Assembly (NCBI GenBank): GCA_947475995.1
Contig: CANJNI010000002.1
Span: 1-64,000 of the forward strand
Direction: 5' to 3'
Source of the DNA: Beijerinckiaceae bacterium
GTDB lineage: Bacteria > Pseudomonadota > Alphaproteobacteria > Rhizobiales > Beijerinckiaceae
Length of the DNA stretch: 64,000 nt
Made by a program: the position numbers and the translations under genes. Below, piece by piece: positions 45,000 through 52,865 of this stretch. The first letter of the stretch is position 1, and every line of letters begins with the position of its first letter. The notes below the pieces were generated by a model. It saw nothing but the letters and a program-made list of their open reading frames with translations. It was not told the DNA's origin and did no database searches.

Positions 45000-47228
45000 A
45001 TGCAGACGAATTCCAGCCCCAGAGCCCGCTACTGGCGGATCATCAGACTCGGCGCCCGAAGAGGTCTTTCCAATCAGGCGCTTGTCTGCGTCCTGATCAT
45101 TGCGGCGCTCGTCTCCATATCGACAGTCCCGACACTGGGAGAGACATTCGGTCTCGTTTCCTTCGGGCTGAATGTCGCGATGGCGCTGGCGCTCAGCATC
45201 ATCTCCCTGAAGCTCGCGACCACGCAGCGGCAGCTCCAGACCACAACCCGCAAACTGGTCGTGGCGGAAGATCAGTTCGCGCGCGTGCTGAACTTCAACA
45301 GCGCCAATTTCGACGACAAGGCCAATCTGATCGAGCTGACCCTGAACCACATGAATCAGGGCGTCGCGGTGATGCGCACCGATGGCCGCATCTGGCTCTA
45401 CAACCAGCGCGCGCTCGAATATGCCGGGGTCGAAGATCCGCCGTTTCCGCCCACCATGAAGGGCATATTTGAAATCCAGTTGCGCAATCAGGAGTTTGGG
45501 CCGGATCTCGAACTGCTGCCAGCGGAGATCAAGGCCTTCTTCTTCGAAGGCAAGGGGAAGCCGCCGAAATCGTACATACGTAAACGGCCCAATGGCACCA
45601 TCCTGGAAGTGCGCAGCGATCCGATGCCGGACGGCAGCATCATCCAGACCTATACGGATATCACCGAACTGGCGCTCGCCAAGGAGGCTGCGGAAGCCGC
45701 CGCGCGCGCAAAGGCGAACTTCCTCGCCACAATGAGCCATGAAATCCGGACGCCGCTCAACGGCGTCATCGTGGCGGGCAAGATCCTGCTCGATACGCAA
45801 TTGTCCGACGACCAGCGCCGCTATGTGGAAACCATCACCTCATGTGGCGAGGCGCTGCTGGTGGTGATCAACGACATTCTGGATTTCTCGAAATTTGAAT
45901 CCGCCGGCGTCGAGCTGGATGAAACCGTCTGCGAGCCGGAAAGAATATTCCGTTCCGCTGTGCTGGTGACGAAATCGAGCGCGGAGCTGAAAGGACTGGA
46001 GATTGTCCAGGAAGGGCTGGAGCAGCTTCCACCAGCCATCCTGGCGGACGCCAAACGCTTGCGGCAGGTGCTGATCAACTTCATTGGCAATGCGGTGAAA
46101 TTTACCGAGAGCGGGCGCATCACGGTGCGTGTGGAGACGCTGCACGACAAGGAGAAGCCTCTCCTGCGCGCCAGCGTCATCGACACCGGCATCGGCATCA
46201 AGGAGGAATCGCTCGGTCGCCTGTTCAAGGAATTCTCGCAGGTCGACAATTCCATCGCGCGCCGCTTCGGCGGCACCGGACTGGGGCTCGCCATCTGTCG
46301 CCGCCTGATCGACGCCATGGGCGGGCGCATCGGTGTGCGCAGCACATTCGGGCAAGGCTCCGAGTTCTGGTTCGAGATCCCCATGCGGGTGGCGCAGATG
46401 CCGGCGAGTCTGCAGGTCGACGTCGGCGCCATCGCGCGTCGCCACGGAAGCCTGCGCATCCTGGTGGCGGAGGACGTGCCGACCAATCAGCTCGTGATCA
46501 CCGGAATCCTCAAGAAGCTCGGCCACAGCATCAGCATTGCCGAAAACGGGCAGGTCGCGGTTGATCGCCTGCAAGCCTCGCAATTCGATCTGGTGATGCT
46601 CGACATGCAGATGCCCGTGATGGACGGGCTGGAAGCCTCGCGGTGCATCCGCCAACTTGGCGGCGACTACGCCACCTTGCCGATCATCGCCGTCACCGCC
46701 AATGCCTTTGCGTCGGACCGCGAAGCCTGTTTTGCCGCCGGCATGAACGGCTTTGTGACGAAGCCTTTCGAGCCTGATGAAATTCTCGCCGAGATCGCCC
46801 GCGTGGTCGATGCGACTCGCGGCTCACGCATCGCTCGCAGCGAGCGCAGGCCGACGCAGGCCGACGTGGACGAAACGCGGCTTCACGAGATCTTCCACTA
46901 CACGTCCGCAGAGGACGCCCGCGAAATCGTCGAAAGTTTCGCCGAGGATACAGCTGCTCTGCTGGCCGGGCTGCGCGTCAAGGGCGGCGCCGGCGCGCGC
47001 CGGGACCTGGTGGCTGCGCTGAAGGCGGCGCGCGACTCCTCGATTGATCTTGGGCTGCGCGGAGCGGCGCGATGCTGCGAGGACTACATGACGGCGCTGG
47101 AGGACGAGGACGCCGCACTCGATCGCTCGCCCGTGGACCTTCAAAACGAAATCGATTCCGGAGTCGAGGCCTTGCGGTCGCTGATTGTCGAGCGGGACCG
47201 CGAACATCGCAGCCGCGTAACGAATTAG
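45000..47228 (+). CDS. Membrane-bound hybrid histidine kinase
   Basis: The 742-residue protein has two transmembrane segments at about 24-42 and 48-68. A PAS domain (about 115-230) contains LNHMNQGVAVMRTDGRIWLY. A HisKA domain has MSHEIRTPLNGV. The HATPase has NFIGNAVKFTE, DTGIGI and GGTGLGLAIC. A receiver domain (about 485-605) has AEDVPTNQ, VMLDMQMPVMDG and TKPF. The last 115 residues look like an HPt helix bundle but lack the HxxKG histidine. It is divergent from the FeeM-like synthase. A GTG at 44985 is an alternative start. Confidence 0.92.
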   Translation: MQTNSSPRARYWRIIRLGARRGLSNQALVCVLIIAALVSISTVPTLGETFGLVSFGLNVAMALALSIISLKLATTQRQLQTTTRKLVVAEDQFARVLNFNSANFDDKANLIELTLNHMNQGVAVMRTDGRIWLYNQRALEYAGVEDPPFPPTMKGIFEIQLRNQEFGPDLELLPAEIKAFFFEGKGKPPKSYIRKRPNGTILEVRSDPMPDGSIIQTYTDITELALAKEAAEAAARAKANFLATMSHEIRTPLNGVIVAGKILLDTQLSDDQRRYVETITSCGEALLVVINDILDFSKFESAGVELDETVCEPERIFRSAVLVTKSSAELKGLEIVQEGLEQLPPAILADAKRLRQVLINFIGNAVKFTESGRITVRVETLHDKEKPLLRASVIDTGIGIKEESLGRLFKEFSQVDNSIARRFGGTGLGLAICRRLIDAMGGRIGVRSTFGQGSEFWFEIPMRVAQMPASLQVDVGAIARRHGSLRILVAEDVPTNQLVITGILKKLGHSISIAENGQVAVDRLQASQFDLVMLDMQMPVMDGLEASRCIRQLGGDYATLPIIAVTANAFASDREACFAAGMNGFVTKPFEPDEILAEIARVVDATRGSRIARSERRPTQADVDETRLHEIFHYTSAEDAREIVESFAEDTAALLAGLRVKGGAGARRDLVAALKAARDSSIDLGLRGAARCCEDYMTALEDEDAALDRSPVDLQNEIDSGVEALRSLIVERDREHRSRVTN

Positions 47229-47295
47229 AAAACTTCCCGCGTTACCCTTGGTTAACTCTACGTTGATCATATTGTTCAGCTCGAAAGGCGTTTCG

Positions 47296-47652
47296 ATGAG
47301 TCAGGATGAAATCCACTGCACGATTCCTGGATGCCAGCGAGACGTGACCGCGCAGGAAGGCCTCCCGGAGACCATCTGCGAACATCATCTCTCGCTTCCC
47401 CGGGCCCATCTGCGCGCGCGTCTTGCCACCACCGCCCGGCGACTGGCGGCAATCGAATCCTACTGGAGCGATGACGCAACCTTCGACGTTCTGGTGGCGA
47501 ACGATCGTTATGTGCAGCTTTCCCACGTCACCTGCGTCGCGCAGGAATCGTTCGAGGCCGCGTGGGGCAGATTCAAACTCGCCATTCTGAGTGCGGAAGC
47601 CGGCAATGCCGGGGCCGCCAAGGCCGGACCGCCGCTCCGCGCCGCCGGCTGA
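47296..47652 (+). CDS. Small Cys/His-containing protein of unknown function
   Basis: The 118-residue protein starts at 47296, supported by AAAGG eight bases upstream. CTIPGCQRDVTAQEGLPETICEHH resembles a CxxxxC…CxxH zinc-binding knuckle at residues 7-30. The rest is helical, with an Arg-rich segment AHLRARLATTARRLAAIES. I do not recognise a family. It follows the hybrid kinase by about 67 bp on the same strand and could be cotranscribed with it. Confidence 0.65.
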   Translation: MSQDEIHCTIPGCQRDVTAQEGLPETICEHHLSLPRAHLRARLATTARRLAAIESYWSDDATFDVLVANDRYVQLSHVTCVAQESFEAAWGRFKLAILSAEAGNAGAAKAGPPLRAAG

Positions 47653-47809
47653 TCAAGAGCATCGTTTGACGACACGTTCAGGGGTCGGCGGTTCATCGCC
47701 GGCCCCTTCGTCCGTTCGATTGATCTGAATCATGGACGCAAGCTCGGCCATCGCGCGCTTTACGCACGGCCTCGTCATTCCGACGGAGCCGGCCGCGCAG
47801 GACCCGTCC

Positions 47810-48973
47810 ATGTTCGTCTTCGACCCCTATTCTCCCCAAACCGACGCCGATCCCTTTCCGCTCTACAGGACGTTGCGCGACGAACATCCATGTTTCTGGA
47901 GCCCGCAGGCCAACATGTGGATCCTGTCGCGCTATGACGACATCGTACGGGCGCTGAACGACTGGAAGACCTATTCGTCCGCACGCGGCAATCTGATGGA
48001 CGAATTGCCGAACCGCGCCGGAGCCACGCTGGGCACCACCGATCCGCCCCGTCACGATCGCCTCCGCTCGCTGATCCAGCACGCTTTCACGCGGCGCAAT
48101 CTCGATTACATCGACGCCCATATCCGTCAGGCGGCGAACGATGCAATCGACAAATTCGAAGGACGGAAGAGTTTCGATTTCGTCGAGGACTTCTCCAGCA
48201 AGGTCACCGTGAAGGTTCTGTTCCGGCTGCTCGGCCTGCCGCCCGGAAACGACGAGATGGTGCGCGACAAGGCCGTGCTGATGGTCCAGTCAGATCCGAA
48301 GACGCGCCAGAAGGGTCCCGAGCATATTGCGGCCTTCGACTGGGTTCGAGAATATGCGGCGGGCGTCATCAAGGAGCGCACGGCGAGCCCGGGTGAAGAC
48401 CTGATTTCGCAATTCGTGCTGGCAGAGATCGACGGCGAAAAGCTCGAAGAGCGCGAAATCCTGCTCACCACCACGACCCTGATCATGGCCGGCATCGAGT
48501 CGCTCGGCGGCTTCATGACCATGTTTGCGCTCAATCTCGCTGATTTCGACGACGCGCGTCGCGCCGTCGTGGCCGCACCGGAAAGGCTGGCGGACGCCAT
48601 CGAGGAATCTTTGCGCTACAACACCTCCGCACAGCGCTTCCGCCGCGCCGTAGTTCAGGACACCGAGCTTCACGGCCAGACCATGAAGGCGGGCGATTTC
48701 GTCTCGCTCTGCTATGGCTCGGGCAATCGTGACGAGCGTCGTTTCGCGGACCCGGATGCGTATGACATCGCCCGCAAGCCCAAGGGCCATCTGGGCTTTG
48801 GGGGCGGCGTTCATGCATGCCTTGGCAGCGCCATCGGCCGCATGGCCGTGAAGGTAGCGTTCGAGGAGTTCCACAAGCGCATTCCGGACTACCGGCGTGT
48901 GGAGCAAACACTGGACTGGATGCCGTCTTCCACTTTCCGCAGCCCGCTGAAACTGGAACTGGCGCGCGCCTGA
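47810..48973 (+). CDS. Cytochrome P450
   Basis: The 387-residue class I P450 is closely related to the one at 23.1 kb. The I-helix has LIMAGIESLGG, the K-helix EESLR, and the haem loop GFGGGVHACLG with the proximal cysteine. The start is taken at 47810 (MFVFDPYSPQTDADPF), with GCAGGA seven bases before it and an N-terminus matching the paralogue; the longer reading to 47732 lacks a ribosome binding site. It lies directly upstream of a ferredoxin reductase gene, which suggests they work together. Substrate unknown. Confidence 0.95.
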   Translation: MFVFDPYSPQTDADPFPLYRTLRDEHPCFWSPQANMWILSRYDDIVRALNDWKTYSSARGNLMDELPNRAGATLGTTDPPRHDRLRSLIQHAFTRRNLDYIDAHIRQAANDAIDKFEGRKSFDFVEDFSSKVTVKVLFRLLGLPPGNDEMVRDKAVLMVQSDPKTRQKGPEHIAAFDWVREYAAGVIKERTASPGEDLISQFVLAEIDGEKLEEREILLTTTTLIMAGIESLGGFMTMFALNLADFDDARRAVVAAPERLADAIEESLRYNTSAQRFRRAVVQDTELHGQTMKAGDFVSLCYGSGNRDERRFADPDAYDIARKPKGHLGFGGGVHACLGSAIGRMAVKVAFEEFHKRIPDYRRVEQTLDWMPSSTFRSPLKLELARA

Positions 48974-49075
48974 GACACGAGGCCGGACGGCCGCCGCGCT
49001 TGCGTGGCCGCGTGGCCTCATGTCTATGTCCGTCGAACCACCGGCCCGCGCGCCGGAGCAAAGACGGGGCAGTTC

Positions 49076-50293
49076 ATGCAGGGTCCGATCATCATTCTGG
49101 GCGCCGGACAGGCCGGCGTTCAGATCGCCGACTCGCTGCGGCAGGAGAATTACACCGGCCGGATCATCCTGATCGGCGACGAGCCTTACGGGCCGTACCA
49201 GCGCCCTCCCCTGTCCAAGGATTTTCTCGCAGGCACGGTGACACAGGACCAGCTGGCCCTGCGCACCCCCGAAATGCTGGCGAAGAAGAACATCGAGTTC
49301 CTGCCCTCGACGCGCGCTGCCAGCGTTGATCTCGCGGCCCGAACCGTGTCGCTCGCCGACGGACAGGCGCTGGCGTTCGAAGGCCTCGCGTTTGCGACAG
49401 GCTGCCGGGCGCGCCCCCTGCCGGTCCCCGGAGCAGACCTGCCAGGCGTCTTCACGTTACGCGGCATCGACGACACGCTGCGGATCGCCGCAGCGCTGAA
49501 GACGGCGCAGAACGTCGCCGTCATCGGCGGCGGTTTTATCGGTCTCGAAATCGCCGCCACCTGCCGGGGCTTCGGCAAGAACGTGACCGTCGTTGAGACC
49601 GCTGATCGCCTGATGGCGCGCGCCGTTTCGCCCGTTATTTCGCAATGGTTCCTCGAGCACCACCGGAAGCAGGGCGTGCGGGTCGTGCTGGAGGCGAAAG
49701 CTGTCGGCATCCGCGAACAGGACGGCGGCACGGCGGGAGTCGAACTGGCCGGGGGTGAATTCATCCCGGCCGACATGGTCGTCATCGGCATCGGCATCAT
49801 CCAGAACAGCGAGCTGGCGAAGGAAGCGGGGCTCGGCTGCAAGGGCGGCATCGTGGTCGACGCCTGCGCCCGCACCTCGCATCCCGGGGTGGCGGCGGCG
49901 GGAGATTGCACGGTGCGGCTCCTGCCAGACGGCCGCAGCCTGGCGCTGGAATCGGTGCAGAACGCCATGGAGCAGGCTAAATCGGCCGCCGCAGCCCTCA
50001 TGGGCCGCGAGCGGCCTTTCACGGCCTGTCCGTGGTTCTGGTCCGACCAGTACGAAGTGAAACTTCAGATGGCCGGCCTCTCGGCGGGTTATGACCGGAT
50101 CGTCATTCGCGGCTCGCAGGAGGACGGAGCTTTTTCGGCCTTCTATTTCCGCGATGGAACGATGCTGGGGTCCGACTCGGTCAACCAGCCGAAGGACCAC
50201 ATGGCCACCCGCCGAATGCTCGACAAGAACCTCGGCCCCACGCCCGAACAGGCGGCGGACTCCGCCTTCAATTTCCAGACCCTCCTGAAATAG
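49076..50293 (+). CDS. FAD-dependent ferredoxin reductase
   Basis: The 405-residue protein has the pyridine nucleotide-disulphide oxidoreductase fold used by reductases of P450 and dioxygenase systems. It shows the FAD motif IIILGAGQAGVQIADSLR, YGPYQRPPLSKDFLAG, the NAD(P)H motif VAVIGGGFIGLEIAATCRG and VAAAGDC. The C-terminal domain resembles rhodocoxin and putidaredoxin reductases. It sits between a P450 and a Rieske oxygenase. No 2Fe-2S ferredoxin gene is adjacent. The start is the ATG at 49076. Confidence 0.92.
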   Translation: MQGPIIILGAGQAGVQIADSLRQENYTGRIILIGDEPYGPYQRPPLSKDFLAGTVTQDQLALRTPEMLAKKNIEFLPSTRAASVDLAARTVSLADGQALAFEGLAFATGCRARPLPVPGADLPGVFTLRGIDDTLRIAAALKTAQNVAVIGGGFIGLEIAATCRGFGKNVTVVETADRLMARAVSPVISQWFLEHHRKQGVRVVLEAKAVGIREQDGGTAGVELAGGEFIPADMVVIGIGIIQNSELAKEAGLGCKGGIVVDACARTSHPGVAAAGDCTVRLLPDGRSLALESVQNAMEQAKSAAAALMGRERPFTACPWFWSDQYEVKLQMAGLSAGYDRIVIRGSQEDGAFSAFYFRDGTMLGSDSVNQPKDHMATRRMLDKNLGPTPEQAADSAFNFQTLLK

Positions 50294-50483
50294 CGCCGCG
50301 GCGCGCGCCTCCCGACCTGATCTGAATCAATGTCGCGCCTCCGGCCCATGGCTAGCTTTGCGTACCTTCATGCAGAACCATGTTCCGCATATGGGAACCA
50401 ATCAGCCATCCGGCTCCTAACCGGTCCCGATTGAGGACTCCGGACAGGGTCGGGAAACGTCGAAGGCCATAGGAGGGCCGCAC

Positions 50484-51770
50484 ATGCTGACCAAAGAGCA
50501 GAACGAATATATTTGCCGCACCGGACCCGGCACTCCGATGGGCGACCTGTTCCGCAGCTACTGGCTGCCGATCCTTCTGTCCGAAGAGCTTCCCGGAAAC
50601 GATTGCCCGCCCGTCCGCGTCAAGATCCTGTCGGAACGTCTGATCGCCTTCCGTGACACCGAAGGCCGCCTCGGCCTCATCGACGAATTCTGCCCGCATC
50701 GCGGACCCTCGCTGTGGTTTGGCCGCAACGAGGAATGCGGACTGCGGTGCCCGTATCACGGCTGGAAATTTGACGTGAACGGCCAATGCGTCGATGTGCC
50801 GTCCGAGCCGGCCGAGAGTGGCTACTCCAAGAAGATCAAGCTGAAGTCCTATCCGTGCATCGAAAAGGGCGGCGTGATCTGGACCTATATGGGCCCCGCC
50901 GAAAAGCGTCCGCCGGAGCCGGAATTCGAATTCTGCGTCGTGCCGCGCGAGCAGAGCTATGTGTCGAAGCGCTTCCAGGACTGCAACTGGCTGCAGTCGA
51001 TGGAAGGCGGCATCGATTCGAGCCACGTCTCGTGGCTGCATCGCGGCAACGTCAATTCTGATCCGCTGTTCAAGGGCGCGGGCGGCAACAAGTATAATTT
51101 CGGCGATCTGGCGCCGGTGTTCGAAGTGGTGGAAGCCCCAGGCGGCCTCTACATCGGCGCGCGCCGCAACGCAGAGGACGACCAGTATTACTGGCGCATC
51201 ACCCCGTGGGTCATGCCCTGCTTCACGGCGGTTCCGCCGCGCGGCGACCATCCGATGCACGGCCACTTCTGGATTCCGATGGATGACGAGACCTGCTTCG
51301 CCTGGTCCTACGACTACCATCCGACCCGCGCGCTGACGGCGGACGAGCGCGCCGCCATGAAGCGCGGCATGGGCGTCCACAGCGACAATATCCCCGGCAC
51401 CTATCTGCCGAAGGCCAACAAGTCGAACGACTACCTGATGGACCGCGAGGCCCAGAAGAGCGGAGCGGAATATTCCGGCATCCGGGGCATCGCGATCCAG
51501 GACGGCTCGCTGCAGGAAAGCATGGGACCGATCATCGACCGCACGAAGGAAAACCTCGTTGGCTGCGACAACGGCATCATCATGGCCCGCCATCGCCTGA
51601 TGCGCGCCGCCAAGGCGCTCGCCGAGAAGGGCACTGTTCCGCCGGGCGTCGATGTCGAACACCAGAAGGTTCGTTCCTGCGCCACGCTGCTGAAGCGCGA
51701 CGTCGCCTACAAGGAAGGCGCGAAGGAAGCGCTGCGCGCCAAGCGCGGCGTTCCGCAGACGACCGTCTGA
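50484..51770 (+). CDS. Rieske non-haem iron oxygenase, large subunit (phthalate 4,5-dioxygenase type)
   Basis: The 428-residue protein has the Rieske 2Fe-2S motif CPHRGPSLWFGRNEECGLRC followed by PYHGWKFD (CxH…CxxH). The catalytic iron ligands sit in MEGGIDSSHVSWLHRGN. The overall block order matches the single-subunit oxygenases of phthalate and related ring dihydroxylation or demethylation. It needs a separate reductase; the FAD reductase just upstream lacks a fused 2Fe-2S domain. Substrate unknown. A strong terminator follows. Confidence 0.93.
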   Translation: MLTKEQNEYICRTGPGTPMGDLFRSYWLPILLSEELPGNDCPPVRVKILSERLIAFRDTEGRLGLIDEFCPHRGPSLWFGRNEECGLRCPYHGWKFDVNGQCVDVPSEPAESGYSKKIKLKSYPCIEKGGVIWTYMGPAEKRPPEPEFEFCVVPREQSYVSKRFQDCNWLQSMEGGIDSSHVSWLHRGNVNSDPLFKGAGGNKYNFGDLAPVFEVVEAPGGLYIGARRNAEDDQYYWRITPWVMPCFTAVPPRGDHPMHGHFWIPMDDETCFAWSYDYHPTRALTADERAAMKRGMGVHSDNIPGTYLPKANKSNDYLMDREAQKSGAEYSGIRGIAIQDGSLQESMGPIIDRTKENLVGCDNGIIMARHRLMRAAKALAEKGTVPPGVDVEHQKVRSCATLLKRDVAYKEGAKEALRAKRGVPQTTV

Positions 51771-51796
51771 TAATCCGGCGCATCTGAAACACCCGG

Positions 51797-51832
51797 CCCG
51801 CCGCAAGAAATTGCGGCGGGTCTTTTCATTTT
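51797..51832 (+). terminator. Rho-independent terminator after the Rieske oxygenase
   Basis: A ten-base stem CCCGCCGCAA / TTGCGGCGGG with a four-base loop is followed by TCTTTTCATTTT. It overlaps the end of the convergent fdsD gene. Confidence 0.9.
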
Positions 51833-52047
51833 GTCTTCACGGTTGAAAGCTGCGTGAACGCCGCTCGCGCAACCGCGCTCAGTTGAGTGTCCGGCTTCCG
51901 CAGAATGCCTTCCATCTCCGCCCGCATGCTTGGCGACCAGAAGAGCCTGATATGTTCAGCGGTGGCCGCAATCGCTTCCTGCTCCGGCATCGAGCGAAAA
52001 TTCGTGGCGATCTGGTTCGCCATGTAAGCGAGCTTGTCGTTGCTCAT
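51826..52047 (-). CDS. fdsD: NAD-dependent formate dehydrogenase delta subunit
   Basis: The 73-residue FdsD is a small helical subunit needed for a stable FdsGBA complex. It opens MSNDKLAYMANQIATNFRSM and contains HIRLFWSPSMRAEM, both typical. It is the last gene of the fds operon and its start overlaps the fdhD stop. Confidence 0.93.
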   Translation of the reverse strand: MSNDKLAYMANQIATNFRSMPEQEAIAATAEHIRLFWSPSMRAEMEGILRKPDTQLSAVARAAFTQLSTVKTK

Positions 52048-52865
52048 CCCTTGTCTCCGAAGCGCAATCTTTGCTCGCCCGTGAACGCCATGGCGCCGTC
52101 CTGCCGGGCGACAGCGACCAGCGTCATGCCATGCAGGCGCGCCCGCTCGATGGCCAGCGAAGTCGGAGCCGACATGGCGACCACGACGCAGACGCCAGAC
52201 ATGGCGGCCTTCTCGACCATCTCGAAGGAGCAACGGCTGGTGATGAGCAAGAAACCTCTTCGGTTCGCGTCGCCGCTGCGCGCCATCGCGCCGATGAGCT
52301 TGTCCAGCGCATTGTGGCGGCCCACATCCTCGCGAACCAGCAGCACATCGCCCGACAGGTCGCACCACGCCGCTGCGTGAACGGCGCGCGTCGCCTGATT
52401 GAGCGGCTGATGCGATTCAATGATTTTCAGTGCGCGGCCGATGGCGGCCGTTCCGAGAAACACGTCAAGCGGCGGCACTGCACGCCCCAGCGGCAATTGC
52501 CCGAGATCCTCGATCCCGCACAGTCCGCAGCCGGTCCGTCCCGCCAGACTGCGCTTGCGCGCCAGATGACGCTGCATCGTCTTCGCCGTCAGACCGACAA
52601 TGAGCCGCATCCCCTGCTCGGCCTGCTCCATCCGGATTGACCGGATGTCTTCGATCGTGTCGACCACCCCTTCGGTCAGGCTGAATCCGACCGCGAAATC
52701 CTCCAGATCGGCCGGCGTCGCCATCATCACCGCAAAAGGCGTTGGCTCGTAGACGATGTTGACCGGAACTTCGCACGCGACCGGCCGCGCAATTTCTCGC
52801 GACGCTCCATCGCCATACCCGAAGGATCGCGCCTGCGTGTCGCGAAGAACGTCACTCGGCTGCAT
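52044..52865 (-). CDS. fdhD: Formate dehydrogenase sulfurtransferase FdhD
   Basis: FdhD passes sulphur to the bis-MGD molybdenum cofactor before its insertion into formate dehydrogenase. The 273-residue protein has the cysteine loop GRTGCGLCGIEDL (CxxC) that carries the persulfide, and VREDVGRHNALDKLIG. It overlaps fdsA by 14 bases at its start and fdsD at its end, so the operon is translationally packed. Confidence 0.94.
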   Translation of the reverse strand: MQPSDVLRDTQARSFGYGDGASREIARPVACEVPVNIVYEPTPFAVMMATPADLEDFAVGFSLTEGVVDTIEDIRSIRMEQAEQGMRLIVGLTAKTMQRHLARKRSLAGRTGCGLCGIEDLGQLPLGRAVPPLDVFLGTAAIGRALKIIESHQPLNQATRAVHAAAWCDLSGDVLLVREDVGRHNALDKLIGAMARSGDANRRGFLLITSRCSFEMVEKAAMSGVCVVVAMSAPTSLAIERARLHGMTLVAVARQDGAMAFTGEQRLRFGDKG

